Positions 25,199 to 31,423 of a stretch of DNA of 38,021 nt are shown one piece after another; the first letter of the stretch is position 1; the number at the start of each line of letters is the position of its first letter. Source of the DNA: CAZACZ01 sp964483695 (lineage in GTDB: Bacteria > Deinococcota > Deinococci > Deinococcales > Trueperaceae); assembly GCA_964483695.1 (NCBI GenBank), contig CAZACZ010000025.1, positions 1 through 38,021 of the forward strand, written 5' to 3'. The position numbers were made by a program, and so were the translations under genes. The notes under the pieces were generated by a model, which saw nothing but the letters and a program-made list of their open reading frames with translations, had not been told where the DNA came from and ran no database searches.

Positions 25199-25267
25199 CG
25201 GGTCTCCTCTCGTAACGGTGGAAGGCGGTGGCGGACGTGGCGTGGTGGCGGAGGCGTTCCTTGACGG

Positions 25268-25297
25268 CGGGTGGGCGCCATGCTGGGCGCCCACCCG
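25268..25297 (-). terminator. Strong hairpin after the double-glycine gene
   Basis: Perfect 12-bp stem CGGGTGGGCGCC (25268-25279) / GGCGCCCACCCG (25286-25297), loop ATGCTG, beginning 27 bases past the stop of the 25324-25950 gene. There is no T-tract. It may partly terminate transcription, so the cargo would be made in excess of downstream proteins. Confidence 0.6.
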
Positions 25298-25323
25298 TGC
25301 TGCGTTCGTCGGCTCCGGGGTGC

Positions 25324-25950
25324 TCAGTACCCCTGGGTCTGGACGACCGAGTACCGCGCCCAGCGGTTCTCGCGCCGGCCGACGTCGGTGATGCCGGTGC
25401 GCTCGCGGCTACCGTCGCTCCAGTACTCGACGAGTTCGACGGTGATGGTACTGAAGTTGCGCATGTTCCCCTTGTAGACCTTAGCGCGGTACCCCGGGGA
25501 CACGGGAACCTCGAGGGTGATCTGCCTCGCGCAGTGGTACGTCGTGCCGATGGTGACGTTGAGGCCGTTGGAGATGCCGAGGCCGCCGCTCACGAACACG
25601 TGCCGGCACTCGTTGGAGTAGGTCTGCTTGAAGGTGTACGTCCGGTTGCCGTACACGTTCGAGAACTCGTCGACGATGGAGTACGAGAGTTGCTCCGAAG
25701 GCGAGTCGACCTGCTTGACCACGAGCCACTCGGTGCGCTCGACGTACGGCTCCTCCTCCTCTTCCTCGTCGGAACAGGTGCGGCAGATGCCGCCGGTGAC
25801 GGCGGTGAGCTCGTCGGCGTCGATCGCGACGAGGTCGAGCTGGGCGAAGGACGGCGAGCGTGCTTCCGTGGCGGCCATCCCCGCGTGCGACGGGGAGGCG
25901 AGCAGCATCAAGAGGACGGTGGTGACGATCCCGAACAGGGTGCGGCGCAT
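25324..25950 (-). CDS. Sec-exported protein with a double-glycine leader, putative C39 substrate
   Basis: A 208-residue precursor of unknown family. Residues 1-23 are a Sec signal (MRRTLFGIVTTVLLMLLASP, cleavage after SHA). Residues 24-54 are a propeptide ending LVAIDADELTAVTGG, which matches the class II bacteriocin-type leader: Ile at -12, Glu at -8, Leu at -7, Val at -4, Gly-Gly at -2/-1. The mature part would start ICRTC and be 154 residues: an acidic run at 61-67, then a beta-rich domain with Cys115 and Cys140, TYTFKQTYSNECRHVFV, GLGISNGLNVTIGTTY, and VPVSPGYRAKVYKG. AAGGAGA precedes the ATG. It lies 25 bases after the Lnt-like gene and downstream of the C39 gene. Toxin, adhesin and surface protein are all possible. 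Confidence 0.82.
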   Translation of the reverse strand: MRRTLFGIVTTVLLMLLASPSHAGMAATEARSPSFAQLDLVAIDADELTAVTGGICRTCSDEEEEEEPYVERTEWLVVKQVDSPSEQLSYSIVDEFSNVYGNRTYTFKQTYSNECRHVFVSGGLGISNGLNVTIGTTYHCARQITLEVPVSPGYRAKVYKGNMRNFSTITVELVEYWSDGSRERTGITDVGRRENRWARYSVVQTQGY

Positions 25951-25975
25951 GGTGTCTCCTTGGCAAGGTAGGGCG

Positions 25976-27508
25976 TCAAGCGGGCGGCGGTCGGGTGGAT
26001 GCACCTCCTCTCGCCCCCGCCAAGGCCGTCCACCCGAGCAGGCTCAGGCAGACCAGCGCACCGACCCAGTCGCCGTACCGGACGTACGGCGTGGTGCCGG
26101 CCCCGATTCCCAGCGTGGCGACCAGCATGTCCTGCGAACCGGCTTCGGTTCGCGCCAGGACGCGGCCGGCGCCGTCGAGCACGGCGGCCGGCGCGGTGTT
26201 CGACGCGAACGCCAACGGCAGGCCCGTCTCGACGGCACGGAACGCCGCCACGCGTAGGTGGTTGATGGGAACGTCGCTGCGCGCTGCGAAGGCGTCGTCG
26301 GTGAGCACGGCGAGGAGGCCGGCACCGGACCGCGCCGCGGCGCGCGCGAACGAGGGGAACACGACGTCGTAGCAGATCGCGGGCGCGACGGCGACACCGC
26401 CCACGTCGACCACCACGGGCCCCGCTCCGGCGGTGAGGCCGGCCTCGGCCAGCGGGACGAGGTGCCGCTTGTCGAACACGTGGCGCAACGCGGATCCCGT
26501 CCAGAGGAAGGCGGCGTTGGCGCGGCGGACGGATCCGTCCACCGTCGACCGAGCGGCCGCGCCCAGCAGCACCGGCCCGAGGCCGTCGAACCACCCGGCA
26601 TCTTCGGGCGAGAGGAGCGCGCTGCCCCCGTCGTGCGTGAGGAGACCGGGCCACGCCGCCTCGGGCCAGATCGTCAGGACAGCCTCGGTGCCTCCCTGCG
26701 ATGCGACGGGGCGCACCGACGCGGCGCGCAGGCGCGCCAGGACCACCTGCCGCGCCTCGGGGAGCACGCTCGCCGCGGCACGCTCGGCGTCGCTGAGGTG
26801 CGGTTGCACCAGGCGCAAGCGGACGCCGGCTGTCGGACGCGCGTCGCTAGGGCGGGTCCACCACGCGCCCACGACGAGCACGGCGATCGCGGCGATGCCG
26901 CCCACCGCCCGTACGCTGCGCCGCTGCACGACCCGCAGCAGCAAAGCGTTCGTGCTCAGCACGGCCAGGCTGGTGGCGGTGACGGAGCTGAAGCGAGCGA
27001 GGTGCATGGCAGGCAGCCCGGACTGCGTGTAGCCGCTGGCGGCGAGGGCCAGCGCCCACTCCCCGAGGAACCACGGCTGCGCCGGCAGCCACTCGGCGGC
27101 GCACCAGAGCAGAGGCAGTGCGATGGTGGCCGCGCGGACGCCCCGCCTGCGGCGCAACGCCACGGCCGCCGCGCCGGCCGCCGCGAACGGCGCCGCGGCG
27201 ACCAGGCACGCGAGCGGGTACGCCCACACGCCGATGCCCGCGGCGGCTTCGTACGCCACCGACGCCAGCCCCAGCGAGGCCACCGCCGCGGCCGCCGCAC
27301 CTTGCGCGACCGTGCGGCTGCTGAGCACGGCGGCGAACGCGGGAGCGAAGGCCACCCACGCCAGCCACCCGAGGCCCCAGGGCCGCGTCGCGAGCGCCAC
27401 CAGGCAAGCGCCGAGCAACGCCAACGACCAACTGGCGGCCCACCACCGCGGAACGGCGGGCGCCTCCCCGTGCCGCAGCGTGGGGTTCGCGACGAGCGCG
27501 CGCGTCAC
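25976..27508 (-). CDS. lnt: Apolipoprotein N-acyltransferase-like protein (Lnt family)
   Basis: A 510-residue membrane protein. The N-terminal half has about six to seven hydrophobic segments (for example LALLGACLVALA, GLGWLAWVAFAPAFAAVL, GIGVWAYPLACLVAAAPFAA). The second half is a nitrilase-fold domain with the Glu-Lys-Cys triad: IWPEAAWPG, FDKRHLVPLAE, APAICYDVVFP. A final hydrophobic helix lies near the C-terminus. Lnt N-acylates the terminal diacylglyceryl-cysteine of lipoproteins at the periplasmic face. It could be the genome's housekeeping Lnt or a cassette-specific acyltransferase. Its GTG overlaps the C39 stop (GTGA); a second GTG lies one codon upstream. Confidence 0.88.
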   Translation of the reverse strand: MTRALVANPTLRHGEAPAVPRWWAASWSLALLGACLVALATRPWGLGWLAWVAFAPAFAAVLSSRTVAQGAAAAAVASLGLASVAYEAAAGIGVWAYPLACLVAAAPFAAAGAAAVALRRRRGVRAATIALPLLWCAAEWLPAQPWFLGEWALALAASGYTQSGLPAMHLARFSSVTATSLAVLSTNALLLRVVQRRSVRAVGGIAAIAVLVVGAWWTRPSDARPTAGVRLRLVQPHLSDAERAAASVLPEARQVVLARLRAASVRPVASQGGTEAVLTIWPEAAWPGLLTHDGGSALLSPEDAGWFDGLGPVLLGAAARSTVDGSVRRANAAFLWTGSALRHVFDKRHLVPLAEAGLTAGAGPVVVDVGGVAVAPAICYDVVFPSFARAAARSGAGLLAVLTDDAFAARSDVPINHLRVAAFRAVETGLPLAFASNTAPAAVLDGAGRVLARTEAGSQDMLVATLGIGAGTTPYVRYGDWVGALVCLSLLGWTALAGARGGASTRPPPA

Positions 27509-28056
27509 CACGCCTCCCGCGGGAGGAAGACGCGCCCGCTGAAGCGCCGCGCGAAGCGCGGCAGCGGCACCGCGTAGGCGCCGACGGCCGGGTCGGCGAC
27601 CACCACGTGATCGAGCGCGACCGCGTGCACCACCACGAAGTGGTCGTCGGGAGCGTCGAGATGGGCGACGAACGGGGTGGGGGTGGCGGCGAGCGCGGTG
27701 GCGCCGACGCGGTACCAGCTTCCGGCGGCACCGTGGGCGTCGGCCAGGCGCGCGAACTCGGCAAGGGTGACGCCGTCGTCCTCGAGGCGAGCCCGGTCGA
27801 GGACCTGGGCCTCGGTGGTGGTGCGCCCGAGCCACGTCGCGAGGGTGGCGACGGCGGCAGGACCGCAGCTGTTCGGACGTGACTGGCGCACCACCGTCAG
27901 GCCGACCACGGGTGTCGGAGCCGCAGCGGCGGCCGCGCTGGCGGCGATGCCGATGGCGCTCGGCAGGACGATCGGCGCGAGCAAGAGGAGTGCCGTGGTG
28001 GCCGCGGCGGACATCCGCCTGCGGCCGGCGCGGTGTGGATCCAGGGCGTGTCGCAC
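27505..28056 (-). CDS. Stand-alone secreted C39-family peptidase
   Basis: A 183-residue protein. A basic N-terminus and hydrophobic segment (about residues 15-46, TTALLLLAPIVLPSAIGIAA) act as signal or anchor. Residues about 50-182 are a C39 peptidase domain: oxyanion Gln58 and catalytic Cys64 in VVRQSRPNSCGPAAV, His139 in DDHFVVVHAV, Asp155 in VVVADPAVG. C39 domains normally sit at the N-terminus of ABC exporters and cut after Gly-Gly in the cytoplasm. This one has no transporter and is probably extracytoplasmic. The GTG at 28056 has AGGAGGTGCC upstream. First gene of the cassette whose third gene carries a double-glycine leader. Confidence 0.9.
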   Translation of the reverse strand: MRHALDPHRAGRRRMSAAATTALLLLAPIVLPSAIGIAASAAAAAAPTPVVGLTVVRQSRPNSCGPAAVATLATWLGRTTTEAQVLDRARLEDDGVTLAEFARLADAHGAAGSWYRVGATALAATPTPFVAHLDAPDDHFVVVHAVALDHVVVADPAVGAYAVPLPRFARRFSGRVFLPREAW

Positions 28057-28070
28057 GGGGCACCTCCTCT

Positions 28071-28110
28071 CTCGCGTCAGGCTAGGACGCGAGGGTTGCA
28101 GGAGGGTTGC
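28071..28110 (-). promoter_or_regulatory. C39-cassette promoter with 11-bp-period direct repeats
   Basis: On the minus strand, GCAACCCTC occurs twice (28102-28110, 28091-28099), starting 11 bases apart. A TAGCCT -10 (28079-28084) follows, framed by an 8-bp inverted repeat CTCGCGTC/GACGCGAG (28071-28078, 28086-28093). The direct repeats fall where the -35 would be. This layout is typical of activator sites for OmpR/PhoB-family regulators. Confidence 0.5.
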
Positions 28111-28120
28111 GGCGGTCGGC

Positions 28121-28156
28121 CGGTGCCGGGCGACGTTGGGCGCCTGCCCGGCACCG
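28121..28156 (-). terminator. Hairpin after hemH
   Basis: Perfect 11-bp stem CGGTGCCGGGC (28121-28131) / GCCCGGCACCG (28146-28156), 14-base loop, beginning 14 bases past the hemH stop. It may separate the heme operon from the C39 cassette. There is no T-tract. Confidence 0.5.
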
Positions 28157-28170
28157 CACGCCGTGCTACG

Positions 28171-29292
28171 TCAACGTTGGTAGCGCTTGTTCTCCGGCGA
28201 GGGGCTGACGTTCGTGCGCACGTACGGCGCGACGGGATGCAGGATGGCGCGGCACTGCGGGTTCACGCAGCCCGGGCAGCGCAGCCCGTACTGCAGGCTG
28301 CACGCCTCGCCCGAGGCCAGGTGCTCTGCGACGATCTCCGCCAGGGCGTCCTGGAACACCGGCATGCCGTTCAGCGCCGGTGCGCGGCGGTAGTTCGTGA
28401 TGCCGACGCGGTGCGCCAGCTCGCCGTACTCGATGTCGAGCTCGTGCAGCGTCTCGATGTGGTCGCTGGTGAAGGCGATGCCTACCACGAGCACGTTCTT
28501 GCGCTTCTTGTGGCCCAGCTCCTGGATCACGTGCTCGGTCGACGGTCCGAGCCACGGCACCGGCCCGACTTCGGACTGGTACGAGATGAGGTACTGGTGG
28601 CGGTAGGCCAGCCGCTTCATCACCTCGTGCACCGTGGCGCCGATCTCGGCAGGGTAGGCGTCCCCGCGGTGGATCACGCTCATCGGCAGCGAGTGGGCGC
28701 TGAACACGATCAGCACGTCCTCGCGCTCCTCGTCGGAGAAGCCCGCCAGCCCCTCCTCCACGGTCCGCGTCATGGCCTCGACGAAGCGCGGATGCACCGG
28801 CCAGCGGTCGATGACGCTCCAGTCGAACGCGTCCTGCAGCCCGAGACGCCGCGCCGCGCGCCACAGCTCGTTCAGCGAGGAGCCCGTGGTGGCGCACGAG
28901 AACTGCGGGTACTGGGTGAACGCCACCGCGCGCCGGACGCCGTCGGCCTTCATCGCCTGCAGCGCGTCCTCGCTGCGCGGCGAGATGTAACGGAACGCCA
29001 CGTAGAACTTGTGCGGAGCGGTCGCCGGCGACAGTCGGTCGAGGCGATCGACCATGCCGCGCCCCTGCTCCTCGGTCCACGCGAGGATGGGAGAGCCGCC
29101 GCCGATGTCGCGGTAGTTGGCCTGGACGCTTCTCGTGCGGCGCCGGGCGATGAACGGCCCGAGTCGATCTTGGAACGGGAGTTGGATGATCTCCCGGTCC
29201 GCGAAGAGCTCGAGCAGGAACGGCTGTACCTCGCTCAGGTCCTTCGGGCCGCCGAGGTTCATCATCACGATGCCGGTCGGTCCTGCGCTCAC
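28171..29292 (-). CDS. hemH: Ferrochelatase
   Basis: Inserts Fe2+ into the porphyrin. The 373-residue protein has the N-terminal VMMNLGGPKDLSEVQPFL, ANYRDIGGGSPI, the conserved FSAHSLPMSVIHRGDAYPAE with active-site His, and YQSEVGPVPWLGPSTEHVI. The second metal-site region is FTSDHIETLHELDIEYGE. The C-terminus holds four closely spaced cysteines (ACSLQYGLRCPGCVNPQCRA), which suggests a [2Fe-2S] cluster as in some bacterial ferrochelatases. The GTG at 29292 is chosen for the GGAGG five bases upstream; it overlaps the hemF stop (GTGA). In-frame ATGs near 29265 are less likely. Confidence 0.95.
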   Translation of the reverse strand: MSAGPTGIVMMNLGGPKDLSEVQPFLLELFADREIIQLPFQDRLGPFIARRRTRSVQANYRDIGGGSPILAWTEEQGRGMVDRLDRLSPATAPHKFYVAFRYISPRSEDALQAMKADGVRRAVAFTQYPQFSCATTGSSLNELWRAARRLGLQDAFDWSVIDRWPVHPRFVEAMTRTVEEGLAGFSDEEREDVLIVFSAHSLPMSVIHRGDAYPAEIGATVHEVMKRLAYRHQYLISYQSEVGPVPWLGPSTEHVIQELGHKKRKNVLVVGIAFTSDHIETLHELDIEYGELAHRVGITNYRRAPALNGMPVFQDALAEIVAEHLASGEACSLQYGLRCPGCVNPQCRAILHPVAPYVRTNVSPSPENKRYQR

Positions 29293-30392
29293 GAACGCCT
29301 CCGTTTCACGTGAAACACCTGCTCCTGCGACGTCGGTGGTGCGCCGTCCTCGTCCGCCGAAGCGGCACCGTCGTGACGTGCGGAAGACGCGCCCTGCCGC
29401 CCGGCGGGCATCGCGTCGTCGCTCCCGGCCCAGTCGTACGGCTGGTAGAACCGCAGCGCCGCTTCCTCGGCGCTGCCCGGCTCGGGACGATGGTCGAATC
29501 GCCACGCCGCCATCGGCGGCATCGACATCAGGATCGCCTCGACGTTGCCCTGCGTCTGGAGGCCGAACGCGGTGCCTCGGTCGTAGACCAGGTTGAACTC
29601 GACGTACCGACCGCGACGGATCGCTTGCCAGGCGCGCTCGCGCTCGCCGTAGGGCGTGTCCTTGCGCCGCTGCACGATCGGCAGGTAGGAGGGCAGCAAC
29701 GTCGCGATGCCGTCCTCGACGAAGGCGAACTGCGCCTCGAAGCCGCCCTCTGCGCCGGCCTGGCCAGCGGCGTGCCCGCCGGCGAAGGCCGGGGCGATCT
29801 CGTCGAAGAAGATGCCCCCGATGCCGCGCATCTCGCCGCGGTGGCGCACCGTGAAGTAGCTGTCGCACGTCGCCTTCCAGCGCCCGTAGTCGGCCACCGT
29901 GTGGCGCTCGCACAACGCGCGCAAGGTCCGGTGGAACAGTCGCGCGTCCTCGGCGTACGGGTAGGCGGGCGTCATGTCGGAGCCGCCGCCGAACCACCAG
30001 ACATCGGTCGGATGCGCCTCGTCGCCCACCTCGAAGTAGCGGAAGTTGGCATGGAACGCCGGCACGTAGGGGTTGCGCGGGTGCAGCACCATCGACACGC
30101 CGGTGGCGAAGTACGGCAGCCCCTCGATGCCCGGGTGCTGCCGCGCCAGGCTTTCGGGCACACGCGCGCCGTGCACGGCGGAGACGTTCACCCCGCCGCG
30201 CTCGAACACCGCGCCCCCTTCGATGACGCGCGCCGTGCCGCCCCCGCCCCCCGGACGATCCCAGCGATGCTCGCGGAAGCGCTCGTGGCCGTCGATCGCC
30301 TCGAACGCCTTCACCAGCGACGCTTGCGCGCGTCGCATCGACGCGGTCACCCGCTCGCGCCTCTCGAGGGCGCCGCTCACCGCGCCGCTCAC
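29289..30392 (-). CDS. hemF: Oxygen-dependent coproporphyrinogen III oxidase
   Basis: Decarboxylates coproporphyrinogen III to protoporphyrinogen IX using O2. The 367-residue protein has the family blocks GVNVSAVHG, TGVSMVLHPRNPYVPAFHAN, WWFGGGSDMTPAYPY, SYFTVRHRGEMRGIGGIFFD and RGRYVEFNLVYDRGTAFGL. Homology ends near residue 315. A tail of about 50 residues (Ala/Ser/Asp-rich) follows, ending VFHVKRRRS, which is encoded by parS. HemF is usually about 300 residues. The GTG at 30392 has GGAGG upstream and overlaps hemE (GTGA). Presence of HemF rather than HemN alone suggests aerobic life. Confidence 0.95.
   Translation of the reverse strand: MSGAVSGALERRERVTASMRRAQASLVKAFEAIDGHERFREHRWDRPGGGGGTARVIEGGAVFERGGVNVSAVHGARVPESLARQHPGIEGLPYFATGVSMVLHPRNPYVPAFHANFRYFEVGDEAHPTDVWWFGGGSDMTPAYPYAEDARLFHRTLRALCERHTVADYGRWKATCDSYFTVRHRGEMRGIGGIFFDEIAPAFAGGHAAGQAGAEGGFEAQFAFVEDGIATLLPSYLPIVQRRKDTPYGERERAWQAIRRGRYVEFNLVYDRGTAFGLQTQGNVEAILMSMPPMAAWRFDHRPEPGSAEEAALRFYQPYDWAGSDDAMPAGRQGASSARHDGAASADEDGAPPTSQEQVFHVKRRRS
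29302..29317. other. parS site 3, inside the 3' end of hemF
   Basis: CGTTTCACGTGAAACA, one mismatch (first base) from the 16-bp consensus, read in the hemF frame as VFHVKR. It lies about 15.8 kb to the right of oriC. Confidence 0.92.
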
Positions 30393-31423
30393 CGCGCCGC
30401 CTCCAGCGCTGGCTCTCCTGCGCGATCGAACTGCCGCACCACGTCCACCAACCGCGCCACGGCCCCCGGGTCGGTGCTCGGCAGGATGCCGTGGCCCAGG
30501 TTGAACACGTGCGCCCCGCCGAGGCCCGCGCGCAGCACCTCGCGCGCGGCGCGCTCGAGCGCTTCGGGCGGTGCGAGCAGCGTCGCCGGGTCGAGGTTGC
30601 CCTGCAACGTCTTGCCACGCACCAGCGGCCGGACGCGGTCCAACGGCACGCGCCAGTCGACGCTCAGCGCTTCCACCGGCAGCTCGGCGAACGCCTCCAG
30701 CAGGTGCGACGCCCCCACCGCGATGTAGATGCGCGGGACGTCGAACGCTTCCAGCGCCTCCAGCACGCGCGCGGCGTACGGCTGGCCGAACGTGCGGTAG
30801 GTGGCTTCGTCGTGCAACCCGGCCCACGAGTCGAAGAGCTGGATCGCCTGCGCGCCGGCGCGCACCTGCGACCGCACGTAGCGCACACTCACCTCGGTGA
30901 GCTTCGCCAGCAGCGCGTGCGCGGCCTCCGGCTCGGCCTTGAGGAAGGCGCGGAAGAGGTCGTACTCCTTGCTGCCCGAACCCTGCACGGCGTACGTCGC
31001 CAGGGTGAGCGGGGCGCCGCCGAAGCCGATCAGCGGCACCCGCGCCTCGGCGCGGATCAGCCGGATGGCGTCGCTGACGAAGGGGGCGATCTCGCCCTCC
31101 TCGGGCACGCGCAGCGCGTCGACGGCGGCACGGTCGCGCACTGGGGCCGCCAGCACCGGCCCGGGGCGGAACTCGAGGTCGAGCCCCATCGCCGGGAGCG
31201 GGGTCATGATGTCGGAGAACAGGATGGCGGCGTCGAGGCCGTAGCGTCGGATCGGTTGCAGCGTCACCTCGGCCGCCAACTCGGGCGTCCTGGCCAGCTC
31301 CCAGAAGGCGTGCTTCTCCTTCAACGCGCGGTACTCGGGCAGGTGGCGCCCCGCCTGCCGCATGATCCAGATCGGCGCCGTCGCGGTGTCCTCGCCCCGC
31401 ACGGCACGCAAGAACAGGCTCAC
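30389..31423 (-). CDS. hemE: Uroporphyrinogen decarboxylase
   Basis: Removes four carboxyls from uroporphyrinogen III to give coproporphyrinogen III. The 344-residue protein shows PIWIMRQAGRHLPEYRALKE (substrate Arg residues), DAAILFSDIMTPLPAMG with the key Asp, IGFGGAPLTLATYAVQG, and LFDSWAG, then the C-terminal GGAHVFNLGHGILPSTDP. Length is normal. GTG start with GAGGAACG upstream; overlaps the response-regulator stop (GTGA). Confidence 0.97.
   Translation of the reverse strand: MSLFLRAVRGEDTATAPIWIMRQAGRHLPEYRALKEKHAFWELARTPELAAEVTLQPIRRYGLDAAILFSDIMTPLPAMGLDLEFRPGPVLAAPVRDRAAVDALRVPEEGEIAPFVSDAIRLIRAEARVPLIGFGGAPLTLATYAVQGSGSKEYDLFRAFLKAEPEAAHALLAKLTEVSVRYVRSQVRAGAQAIQLFDSWAGLHDEATYRTFGQPYAARVLEALEAFDVPRIYIAVGASHLLEAFAELPVEALSVDWRVPLDRVRPLVRGKTLQGNLDPATLLAPPEALERAAREVLRAGLGGAHVFNLGHGILPSTDPGAVARLVDVVRQFDRAGEPALEAAR

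Noticed and set aside
21650..28056. Idea that the cassette is a bacteriocin ABC-export locus
   Set aside because: No ATPase or ABC transmembrane domain and no membrane-fusion protein is present; the peptidase is a single domain with its own signal segment.
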